Shown piece after piece: positions 1-6,559 of a stretch of DNA of 17,616 nt. Position numbers and translations under genes: made by a program. The DNA is from JAPWJZ01 sp038247245 (GTDB lineage: Bacteria; Pseudomonadota; Alphaproteobacteria; Micavibrionales; UBA2020), in NCBI GenBank assembly GCA_038247245.1, contig JBBRVE010000064.1, forward strand, positions 1 to 17,616, read 5' to 3'. A model generated the notes under the pieces. The model saw nothing but the letters and a program-made list of their open reading frames with translations, made no database searches and was not told where the DNA came from. Position 1 is the first letter of the stretch. Each line of letters opens with the position of its first letter.

Positions 1-125
1 CCGCGAAAGCCGCCGAGGCGCGCATACGTGCGGAAACTGCCTTCCGCGAGCTCAAATCTTCCTCGGCCGCCGCAGAACGCGACGATGCCATGTGGGCATC
101 GGCCACAAACATGGCGACAGACTGA
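1..125 (+). CDS. C-terminal fragment of an Ala/Glu-rich protein (5' end outside window)
   Basis: Reading frame 3 is open from the first base to a TGA at 123-125 and encodes about 40 residues ending in MATD. The peptide is rich in Ala, Glu and Arg (for example AKAAEARIRAETAFRELK) and would form a charged, probably coiled-coil helix. The other two plus frames also stay open through most of this short stretch, so the choice of frame rests on amino-acid composition and on the GC-rich third codon positions. The stop lies 15 bp from the stop of the convergent SRAP gene, a normal spacing for two genes meeting tail to tail. The fragment is too short to assign a family or function. Confidence 0.45.
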   Translation, partial: AKAAEARIRAETAFRELKSSSAAAERDDAMWASATNMATD

Positions 126-140
126 TTTAATCTTTAATAA

Positions 141-809
141 TTAGACAGCTTCTTTCGGCGTAATGCATTTCGCGCCGCTGCTTTTTGTGGCATTCACGTA
201 ATTGCCGACGGCTATTCCTGTCAAAGGAGTTGTTGCCGGGGATTTCAGCATCTCAAGCAGGTCATTTGGCTTGGCCGATTTCGCAATCCATGCAGCGAAA
301 TTTTTCTTCTCCAGCATGGCGGGCATGGTATCGGAAACCGGTTTCACCACGGCCGTCGCCGATGTTGTGACGATGGCACAGCTTTCCACCTCCTGTGAAT
401 CCGGATTGACCCAGCGGCTCCACAATCCGGCGAAGGACAGCAGTTTATCACCCGAAAAAAAATGCGGTTTTTTGACGGAGGTCAGCTTCTGCCATTCGTA
501 AAATCCGGTGGCGGGGATGATGCAACGCTTATCCTTGAAGGAATCGCGGAAGCCCGGCTTTTCCGCAATCGTTGCGGCTTCGGCATTAATCATTTTGCCA
601 GCGATCTTGGCGTCTTTCGCCCAGAACGGGATCAGCCCCCATTGCATCAGCCGTAATTCAAGCCCGTCGGGTTCCTCGACCAGCACGGGGATCATCGCGC
701 CCGGGCCGATATTATAATTTTCATGCCATTCGCCGCCGTAAAACGGGCGGGCGTTATAAAACGCGGCAAGCGCGTCGAATGTTTCGGTCAGGACAAATCG
801 GGACGGCAT
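141..809 (-). CDS. SRAP (SOS response-associated peptidase, YedK/HMCES) family protein with degenerate active site
   Basis: This 222-residue protein matches the SRAP fold along its whole length: N-terminal SRFVLT, MQWGLIPFWAK near 55-65, EKPGFRDSF near 83-91, IIPATGFYEW at 97-106, and a C-terminal VGNYVNATKSSGAKCI. Family members (E. coli YedK, human HMCES) shield abasic sites by a covalent bond through Cys2, exposed after Met1 removal, helped by Asn, Glu and His. Here Asn75 and Glu105 remain. The start, however, reads MPSRF instead of MCGRF, so Cys2 is Pro. The usual IHDRMP motif reads VSDTMP, so the His is Ser159, and the usual NARxE reads NAEAA at 75-79. The start is fixed because the motif begins at residue 3. 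I see no Shine-Dalgarno sequence and no alphaproteobacterial LexA box (GTTC-N7-GTTC) upstream. Family is near certain; normal AP-site crosslinking is doubtful. Confidence 0.93.
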   Translation of the reverse strand: MPSRFVLTETFDALAAFYNARPFYGGEWHENYNIGPGAMIPVLVEEPDGLELRLMQWGLIPFWAKDAKIAGKMINAEAATIAEKPGFRDSFKDKRCIIPATGFYEWQKLTSVKKPHFFSGDKLLSFAGLWSRWVNPDSQEVESCAIVTTSATAVVKPVSDTMPAMLEKKNFAAWIAKSAKPNDLLEMLKSPATTPLTGIAVGNYVNATKSSGAKCITPKEAV

Positions 810-951
810 GGCAAAAACTCGGACGGTTGTTCAGGAATGTAATATAGCACGCTGTTCAAGCCCCGCAATTCATCCTATCATCATCACAGGCCGCAAGCAC
901 GTTGCGGTTCAAGGGCACGCGCCGTCCGGCGCAGGATAAAAGGGCAGTTTC

Positions 952-2133
952 ATGTTGGCATATATTTTCAGCTATCTCTTCAGCCCGTCGGGTCGTTTCC
1001 GCCGCGTGGATTACCATCTAGTCGTGTGGTCGATCACATTCCTGATTTTCGCCATTGTGATGGGTATTTTCGGCTTCCTGATGAGCAAGGGCCTCGGCGC
1101 CTTGCTGACACCTGCGGCGGTGACAAAAGACATGAAGGAGGGCGCCGGCGACCTGACAATCGGCGGTGATATCAAGGCTGTACTCGCTGGCGGATTTATC
1201 CTTTATCTCATGGCTTATGTTGCGGCTATCATGGCGACCATCAAACGCTTCCACGATTTCGGACTAAGCGGCTGGTACACCCTGTTGCTCTATTTTCCGC
1301 TGCCTCTTTTTCTGCTGCTCGCGCTATTCCGCATGATGGACTGGCATATCGCGGAAATCGTGCTGTCGCTCATATGGCTGGTTGCGATCCTCTGGTACAC
1401 GATCAAGCTCATGTTCTTCAAGGGCATCAAGGCCGACAATTTTTACGGTCCCGACCCTTATATCGATACGCCGCCCTATACAGGCCAGGCATGGATGATT
1501 GTCGGTATCATGTTCTTGGTCGCGGTCGGTTCGTGCTTTGCGAGCTATGCGGCGATCTTGCAGTTCAGCGACGAGCTGCAAAATCGTAAAGAAATAGAGG
1601 CTAAAAAAACCATGGCGCCCCCGACACCCGAGGAACGCGCCGCACAGGCGGCAGACGCCGCCAAAAAAGCCGAAGAAGCCCGCAAGCTGGAGGATCAGAA
1701 CCTGCTGGCACGCGCCCAAGCCGGAGACGCAGCCGCGCAATATTCGATTGCGTCGCGCTATTTCACCGGCAGCAATGGCGTACCCCTCGACTATGCCAAG
1801 GCGGGCGCATGGCTGCAGAAGGCCGCTGAACAAGATTATCCAGCCGCGCAATACAATCTCGGTCTGCTGTATTACGAAGGCAAGGGCTATGCCATCGATA
1901 ACGGCCGTGCCTATTTCTGGTCCACGCGCGCAAGCTATGGCGGACATATCCCGCAGGGCGATGACTATCGTATGCAGGCCGGGCAATTGCTCACTCCCGA
2001 AGTTCGCACGCAGATTGAAAAAGCAGCACATGAATGGAAACCGTCCGTGAAAGCGCCCGCGCCAGTGCCGCCCCAGCCAGTCGCGCCCGTAACCGCGCCG
2101 GTCGCAACACCGTTGCAGCCTGTCACGCCGTGA
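952..2133 (+). CDS. DUF805 membrane protein with C-terminal Sel1-like repeats
   Basis: This 393-residue protein has a DUF805 membrane domain at about 1-160: an N-terminal LFSPSGRFRRVDYH, helices near 23-45, 76-96, 107-127 and 136-157, and the family motif KRFHDFGLSGWY at 98-109. A fifth hydrophobic segment follows at 181-204. A charged Ala/Glu/Lys linker (210-250) leads to two Sel1-type repeats: GDAAAQYSIASRYFTG (258-273) with DYAKAGAWLQKAAEQ, and DYPAAQYNLGLLYYEGKG (295-312). The C-terminus (365-393) is rich in Pro, Ala and Val. DUF805 has no known biochemical role; Sel1 repeats usually bind other proteins, so a membrane scaffold is plausible but inferred. The gene is divergent from the SRAP gene, and its TGA overlaps the GTG start of the VOC gene. 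The start has a weak purine-rich AAAGGG upstream. Confidence 0.9.
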   Translation: MLAYIFSYLFSPSGRFRRVDYHLVVWSITFLIFAIVMGIFGFLMSKGLGALLTPAAVTKDMKEGAGDLTIGGDIKAVLAGGFILYLMAYVAAIMATIKRFHDFGLSGWYTLLLYFPLPLFLLLALFRMMDWHIAEIVLSLIWLVAILWYTIKLMFFKGIKADNFYGPDPYIDTPPYTGQAWMIVGIMFLVAVGSCFASYAAILQFSDELQNRKEIEAKKTMAPPTPEERAAQAADAAKKAEEARKLEDQNLLARAQAGDAAAQYSIASRYFTGSNGVPLDYAKAGAWLQKAAEQDYPAAQYNLGLLYYEGKGYAIDNGRAYFWSTRASYGGHIPQGDDYRMQAGQLLTPEVRTQIEKAAHEWKPSVKAPAPVPPQPVAPVTAPVATPLQPVTP

Positions 2134-2498
2134 TCACGGCGCAGGCAACAGCGCTCGTCCCCTTTGTGCCTTCGGGCCCCGACTTCGCGCTCGCCTTGCG
2201 CTTTTTCGAAGCGATCGGTTTTGCGCGTAAATGGGAAAGCGGCGATTGCGTTGGGCTCGTCTTCGGCGGTGCGTCGTTTATCCTGCAAAAATATGAATCG
2301 CGTGAATGGGCAGAAAACCAGATGATCGTGATCGAGGTGAAAGACCTTGACGGTTACTGGCATGAACTCGATGCGCTCAAGCTGCCGGAAAATTTCACCG
2401 GCGCAAAGATCAAGCCCCCCGCCGATTTCCCGTGGGGCCGCGAAATGCACGTCATTGACCCCGCCGGCGTCTGCTGGCATGTGCGCCAGACTCCATGA
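2130..2498 (+). CDS. VOC (glyoxalase/bleomycin-resistance fold) family protein
   Basis: Starting at GTG 2130 the product is 122 residues, with the layout of a small VOC-superfamily protein: ALRFFEAIGF (22-31), LVFGGASFILQ (43-53), a paired strand MIVIEVKDLDGYWHEL (65-80), then PPADFPWGREMHVIDPAGVCWHV (97-118). VOC proteins include glyoxalases, dioxygenases and antibiotic-binding proteins. I do not see a clear metal-ligand set, so a ligand-binding, bleomycin-resistance-like role is as likely as catalysis; the substrate is unknown. The frame is open back to ATG 2034, but that extension is low-complexity Ala/Arg sequence buried in the upstream gene. GTG 2130 gives a GTGA overlap with the preceding stop and a protein of typical length. 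The stop overlaps the next start as ATGA, so three genes are probably translationally coupled. Confidence 0.85.
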   Translation: MITAQATALVPFVPSGPDFALALRFFEAIGFARKWESGDCVGLVFGGASFILQKYESREWAENQMIVIEVKDLDGYWHELDALKLPENFTGAKIKPPADFPWGREMHVIDPAGVCWHVRQTP

Positions 2499-2887
2499 AA
2501 CTGAAGCTTGATAAAGACCGGCTGAAGACCCATGCAAAAACCTACGGCAAGAAAAGCGTCGGCTTTGCGATCAAGGCGGCGATCCTTTACGCCATACTCA
2601 CCGTTATCGGCCTGATCGGCGGCGGCATCGGCGCGCATTGGGCGGCAGATCACTACGCGCTTGCCGCATGGCTGGATTGGGTCTGCACCATTGGCGGGAT
2701 TGCGCTGGGCGGGGTGATAGGTTTCTTCGCTGCCCAGTTCATCATCCTCGACATGATACAGGAAATGGTGCTGGACGCCGGCATAGACGCCGGCAAAGCG
2801 GGATATAAAATGGCCAAGACAAAGCTGGCGGGGCGCAATGGGCAAGACGCTGAAAAACCTGCCGAAAATACCGATAAATTGACATAA
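2495..2887 (+). CDS. small two-helix membrane protein of unknown function
   Basis: I do not recognise a family for this 130-residue product. It opens with a basic segment (MKLKLDKDRLKTHAKTYGKK), followed by a hydrophobic helix at about 24-46 rich in Gly (LIGGGIG) and a second at about 62-86 (CTIGGIALGGVIGFFAAQF). The Gly-spaced small residues suggest tight helix packing or oligomerisation. The C-terminal 45 residues are polar (DAGIDAGKAGYKMAKTK, then a Glu/Asn-rich tail) and probably cytoplasmic together with the basic N-terminus. Its ATG overlaps the VOC stop codon (ATGA), so its translation is likely tied to that of the VOC protein. Joint action with the DUF805-Sel1 protein at the inner membrane is inference from gene order only. 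Confidence 0.8.
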   Translation: MKLKLDKDRLKTHAKTYGKKSVGFAIKAAILYAILTVIGLIGGGIGAHWAADHYALAAWLDWVCTIGGIALGGVIGFFAAQFIILDMIQEMVLDAGIDAGKAGYKMAKTKLAGRNGQDAEKPAENTDKLT

Positions 2888-2936
2888 ATTTTCAAGCGTC
2901 CTACACTCGTGCATCAAATTCAAGATGCCCGCATTC

Positions 2937-2941
2937 AGGAG
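2937..2941 (+). promoter_or_regulatory. Shine-Dalgarno AGGAG that fixes the ankyrin-like start
   Basis: AGGAG is placed 7 bp before ATG 2949 and lies inside the alternative N-terminal extension that would start at ATG 2925. This favours the shorter, 270-residue protein. Confidence 0.7.
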
Positions 2942-2948
2942 TCGCGCC

Positions 2949-3761
2949 ATGCTGAAAGAGCTGTGGAATAAGTGGAATGACAAGAACGACGCGAAATTGC
3001 GCGCGCAGCACCTCACGCGCGATGCCGAACTGGGCAAACCGTCTCAGGCAACGCTCAACAGCCGCGCCGTGCATGCAGCATACAAGGGCTACTGGAAAAC
3101 GGCCCTTGCCGCGATTGATGACGGCGCCGACGTCAACCAGCCCATTCACAGCAAGCAGACCTTCAGCGGCAATGCGGGCATTTACACTTTTGAAGATACC
3201 TTCGCCCTAACCAACGTCGCCTTGCAGGAACGCAACGGCGCTGCGCTGGTCGGCCTGCTCGACCGTGGCGCGAACAAGGATTTTATTGCCAGCCATTCAA
3301 CCAATGGCCGCGAACGCAAACAGTCGCTGGCCGAATACGCCACGCTGAACGGGCAGCAGGATATGCTGGCGATATTGATCGGGCGCGGGGTTGCGCAGGA
3401 ATCCCTGAACAGCGCGCTGGCCGTTGCCGCGCGCACGAAATCCTATGCGCCGATTGTGACACAATTGCTGGATGCAGGCGCGAAGGGATATGAAGCCGCC
3501 CTGTTTGCCGCCGAAGAGGTCGACAACAGCGACGCCATCCTGCTGATCCGCGCCGCGCAAAAGAAAAATCCGGAAATGCCGGTCGTGGAAAAAGACGCGC
3601 GCTTCGATACGCTCGCTTCCGTCCTTGGCGACGCCTCGCCGGATGAGCGCGCAAAACTGCTGGCCGGATTGCAGCATAAATTCGCGCAGGCGAATGACGG
3701 GCGCAGCATCGATAACCCCGTCACCGCCAAGCCCGGCAATAAGACCGCGCTGCGCCCGTAA
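2949..3761 (+). CDS. ankyrin-repeat-like protein
   Basis: The product is 270 residues from ATG 2949, chosen because AGGAG at 2937-2941 sits 7 bp upstream; an in-frame ATG at 2925 lacks such a site. Degenerate ankyrin-type units are visible: AVHAAYKGYWKTALAAIDDGADVNQPI (40-66), TNVALQERNGAALVGLLDRGANKDF (88-112), SLAEYATLNGQQDMLAILIGRGV (126-148) and SALAVAARTKSYAPIVTQLLDAGAK (155-179). A last helical segment (EAALFAAEEVDNSDAILLIRAAQ) and a polar tail follow. The N-terminal 40 residues are highly charged. No signal peptide or membrane helix is seen, so it is probably a cytosolic protein-binding scaffold. It starts 61 bp after the two-helix membrane gene on the same strand and may belong to that operon. 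The partner is unknown. Confidence 0.82.
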   Translation: MLKELWNKWNDKNDAKLRAQHLTRDAELGKPSQATLNSRAVHAAYKGYWKTALAAIDDGADVNQPIHSKQTFSGNAGIYTFEDTFALTNVALQERNGAALVGLLDRGANKDFIASHSTNGRERKQSLAEYATLNGQQDMLAILIGRGVAQESLNSALAVAARTKSYAPIVTQLLDAGAKGYEAALFAAEEVDNSDAILLIRAAQKKNPEMPVVEKDARFDTLASVLGDASPDERAKLLAGLQHKFAQANDGRSIDNPVTAKPGNKTALRP

Positions 3762-3768
3762 CTGTTAG

Positions 3769-3795
3769 CCCCTCTCCTGCAAGAGGTAGACGGGG
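3769..3795. repeat. short palindromic intergenic element (CCCCTCT / AGAGG / GGGG)
   Basis: Just after the ankyrin-like gene, CCTCT (3771-3775) can pair with AGAGG (3782-3786), and an outer CCCC (3769-3772) with GGGG (3792-3795). There is no T-run, so a classical intrinsic terminator is not supported. The left arm CCCCTCTCC-GC resembles the arm of the larger element at 12039-12170, so it may be a decayed member of the same dispersed family. Confidence 0.4.
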
Positions 3796-3870
3796 TTTAG
3801 CACCCTAAAACGCCCTTCCCCCCGCGCTTCATCATGGTGTATAAATCGCCATAACAAGGATTATGGAATT

Positions 3871-4920
3871 ATGAAAAACATCCGCTCCCTCAAGCAACCC
3901 TCGCCCCGCCGCGAACCCGACAGCCCGCCGATGTACGATCCCGGCCGCGTCCGCCCGCGCCGCACCCGCCGCCATGCGTGGACGCGCAAACTGGTGGCCG
4001 AGAATGCCGTGAGCGTGAACGACCTGATCTGGCCCGTCTTCGTGATGGAAGGCAGCAAGATCGAAGACCCGATCAAATCGATGCCCGGCGTTTCCCGCTG
4101 GTCGCTCGACGTGCTGTTGAAGGAAGTCGAAGCGGCGGCCATCATGGGCATCCCCGCGATTGCCCTGTTCCCGGTTGTCGGTGCCGACAAAAAATCCCTT
4201 GATGGCCGCGAAGCATGGGAGCCGAACAACCTGATCTGCCGCACCATCCGCGCGCTGAAGGATGCCGTGCCCGATATCGGCATCATTTGCGACGTTGCGC
4301 TCGACCCTTATACCAGCCACGGTCACGACGGCCTTGTCGATGAAGACGGTTATGTCGTGAACGATGAAACAGTCGAAGTATTATGCCGTCAGGCATTGGT
4401 GCAGGCCGAAGCAGGCGTTGATATCGTGGCCCCAAGCGACATGATGGACGGCCGCATCGGCGCGATCCGCGACACGCTGGACGAGCATGGTTTCACCAAT
4501 ACCGCCATCATGTCCTATGCGGCAAAATACGCGTCTGCCTTTTACGGACCGTTCCGCGACGCGGTCAATTCGAGCGGATACCTGAAAGGCGACAAGAAAA
4601 CCTATCAAATGGACCCCGCAAATTCCGAAGAAGCCATCATGGAAACCTCGCTGGATATCGACGAGGGTGCGGATATGGTGATGGTGAAACCCGGCCTGCC
4701 CTACCTTGATGTCATCCGCCGCGTAAAGGACGAATGCCGAATGCCTACTTTTGCCTATAACGTGTCGGGCGAATACGCAATGCTCAAGGCCGCCGCACAG
4801 AACGGCTGGCTCGACTACGACAAGGCCGTCATGGAAATGATGATGTGTTTCAAGCGTGCCGGTGCGGACGGTGTATTAACCTACGCCGCCAGAGACATCG
4901 CCCGCCTGCTGAAAGGGTAA
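3871..4920 (+). CDS. hemB: delta-aminolevulinic acid dehydratase (porphobilinogen synthase)
   Basis: HemB joins two 5-aminolevulinate molecules into porphobilinogen, the second common step of haem and corrinoid synthesis, in the cytosol. The 349-residue product has the normal length and all key features: an N-terminal arm RRTRRHAWTRKLV, the first active-site lysine in MSYAAKYASAFYGPF (K219) and the Schiff-base lysine in MVMVKPGLPYLD (K273). In the region that binds catalytic zinc in the E. coli and human enzymes, the sequence reads CDVALDPYTSHGHDG (140-154). The three zinc cysteines are therefore Ala143, Asp145 and Asp153, the magnesium-dependent type known from Pseudomonas and alphaproteobacteria. 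AAGGA lies 10 bp before the ATG. A 109-bp gap upstream and 138 bp downstream suggest a single-gene transcript. Confidence 0.98.
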   Translation: MKNIRSLKQPSPRREPDSPPMYDPGRVRPRRTRRHAWTRKLVAENAVSVNDLIWPVFVMEGSKIEDPIKSMPGVSRWSLDVLLKEVEAAAIMGIPAIALFPVVGADKKSLDGREAWEPNNLICRTIRALKDAVPDIGIICDVALDPYTSHGHDGLVDEDGYVVNDETVEVLCRQALVQAEAGVDIVAPSDMMDGRIGAIRDTLDEHGFTNTAIMSYAAKYASAFYGPFRDAVNSSGYLKGDKKTYQMDPANSEEAIMETSLDIDEGADMVMVKPGLPYLDVIRRVKDECRMPTFAYNVSGEYAMLKAAAQNGWLDYDKAVMEMMMCFKRAGADGVLTYAARDIARLLKG

Positions 4921-5058
4921 AGGAACGGCCAGCCCGCGCTTTTGTTCCCCGAAAAAACTTCAGAAAATGCAAATAAAGACCGGCATATATTGCCATGTTC
5001 AGTCGTTTAGCAGAAATCGGCTCCCTTATGACGGGCGCCGAAACTGAAAGGGCGCAAC

Positions 5059-6543
5059 ATGAAAATAACGGCAAAAGACAGCGGGGCCGTGAAGACCGGC
5101 AACGCGCAACTCGACCATATCCTCGGCGGCGGCTTGGCGCGCGACCGCGTTTATCTTGTGCAGGGATCACCGGGTGCCGGCAAGACCACCCTTGCCCTGC
5201 AATTCCTGATGGAGGGTATCGCGCTCGGCGAAAAGGCGCTGTACCTGACCCTGTCGGAAAGCGCGTTTGAACTGCAGCATGTCGCAAAAACGCATGCCTG
5301 GTCGCTGGAGGGGATGACCATCCTCGAACTGCTGACCCCCGAAGACGCGTTGCAGACCGAAAACCAGTACACCATGTACCAGCCTTCTGAAGTCGAACTG
5401 GGCAACACGACCGAAGCAATCATCGCGGAGGTAGAGCGTGTAAAGCCCGACCGCGTTGTGCTGGATTCCCTGTCCGAACTGAAACTGCTGGCGCAAAGCC
5501 CCTTGCGTTTCCGCCGCCAGATTCTGGCGCTGAAAAAGTTCTTCACCACCCGCGCCTGCACCGTCATGTTCCTCGATGATAAAACCACCACCAACGCGGA
5601 AAACTTCCAGCTGGAAAGCATCGCGCACGGCGTGCTGGACCTGGAACAGCTGTCCCCTGAATACGGCGCGGAAAAACGCCGGCTGCGCATCAAGAAACTG
5701 CGCGGCCAGAAATACCGCGGCGGATACCACGATTTCGCCATCAACAAGGGCGGCATTTTCCTGTTCCCGCGCATCACCCCGTCCGAACATTCGCGTGCGG
5801 ACATCAAGAAACAGCTCAAAAGCGGCGTCGCCCAGATCGACACCCTGATGGGCGGCGGGATCGAGGAAGGCACGAGCGTCCTGCTGCTCGGCCCCGCAGG
5901 CGTCGGCAAATCGACGCTGGCGCTTCAATATGCCGTCAACGCGGCAAGTGAAGGCCATCAAGCCGTCATCTTTACCTTCGATGAAAGCATCAACACCATG
6001 CTGCACCGCGCAGCCGGCATCGGGATGGAGCTGAAAAAATATATCGACAAAGGGCTGATCCACCTGCAGCCGATCGATCCCACCGAAATGTCGCCCGGTG
6101 AATTTGCCCACCGTGTCCGTGAAACGGCGGGCGGTGAAAACGGGGAAACCTCCGCCAAGGTCGTGGTGATCGACAGTCTGAACGGTTACCTGAACGCCAT
6201 GCCCGAAGAACGCTTCCTGATGTCGCAGATGCACGAACTGCTGAGTTACCTTGGCCATCACGGGATCGTCACTTTCCTTGTCGTGGCGCAGCACGGGCTG
6301 CTGGGAGATTCGATGCAGACGCCGCTTGATACCAGCTACCTTGCCGATTCCGTCATCCTGTTCCGTTATTTCGAAATCAACGGGGAAGTGCGGCAGGCGA
6401 TTTCGGTCCTGAAAAAACGCAGCGGCGCGCATGAAAAGACCATCCGCGAATTCAAGATCGGCAAAACCGGATTGCAGGTCGGCGAACCGCTGGCGCAATT
6501 CCATGGCGTATTGACCGGAACAGCGATTCAAAAGCAGGAATGA
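5059..6543 (+). CDS. kaiC: double-domain KaiC-like ATPase
   Basis: This 494-residue protein has two RecA-like KaiC domains. Domain 1 (about 8-240) has Walker A GSPGAGKTT (36-44), Walker B VVLDSLSE (D136) and the family segment RIKKLRGQKYRGGYHDF (210-226). Domain 2 (about 250-485) has Walker A GPAGVGKST (278-286), Walker B VVVIDSLNGY (D372), DTSYLADSVILFRYFE (424-439) and KKRSGAHEKTIREFKI (452-467). The paired catalytic glutamates of clock KaiC read SE (66-67) in domain 1 and DE (308-309) in domain 2. The phosphorylated Ser-Thr pair of cyanobacterial KaiC reads Ser426-Tyr427. No kaiA or kaiB is present in the window. It is best read as a non-clock KaiC homologue acting as an ATP-driven signalling hub with the histidine kinase 16 bp downstream. 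AAAGGG precedes the ATG. Confidence 0.93.
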   Translation: MKITAKDSGAVKTGNAQLDHILGGGLARDRVYLVQGSPGAGKTTLALQFLMEGIALGEKALYLTLSESAFELQHVAKTHAWSLEGMTILELLTPEDALQTENQYTMYQPSEVELGNTTEAIIAEVERVKPDRVVLDSLSELKLLAQSPLRFRRQILALKKFFTTRACTVMFLDDKTTTNAENFQLESIAHGVLDLEQLSPEYGAEKRRLRIKKLRGQKYRGGYHDFAINKGGIFLFPRITPSEHSRADIKKQLKSGVAQIDTLMGGGIEEGTSVLLLGPAGVGKSTLALQYAVNAASEGHQAVIFTFDESINTMLHRAAGIGMELKKYIDKGLIHLQPIDPTEMSPGEFAHRVRETAGGENGETSAKVVVIDSLNGYLNAMPEERFLMSQMHELLSYLGHHGIVTFLVVAQHGLLGDSMQTPLDTSYLADSVILFRYFEINGEVRQAISVLKKRSGAHEKTIREFKIGKTGLQVGEPLAQFHGVLTGTAIQKQE

Positions 6544-6559
6544 CTTGCGTGGGGCCACC

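Noticed and set aside
829..857. Possible LexA box between the SRAP and DUF805 genes
   Set aside because: Two GTTC words occur, but they lie 25 bp apart start to start instead of the GTTC-N7-GTTC spacing of alphaproteobacterial LexA.
2034..2129. N-terminal extension of the VOC protein from ATG 2034
   Set aside because: It is low-complexity Ala/Arg sequence overlapping the end of the DUF805-Sel1 gene by 100 bp; GTG 2130 gives a normal VOC length and a 4-bp overlap.
3863..3874. Mini-frame MEL-stop overlapping the hemB start
   Set aside because: The AAGGA is only 2 bp from this ATG, too close to initiate there, and suits the hemB ATG at 10 bp. A similar MKC-stop at 10173-10184 before motA overlaps its own Shine-Dalgarno and is rejected too.
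4922..4948. Possible terminator after hemB (GGAAC...GTTCC)
   Set aside because: The stem is only 5 bp with a 17-base loop and no T-run follows.
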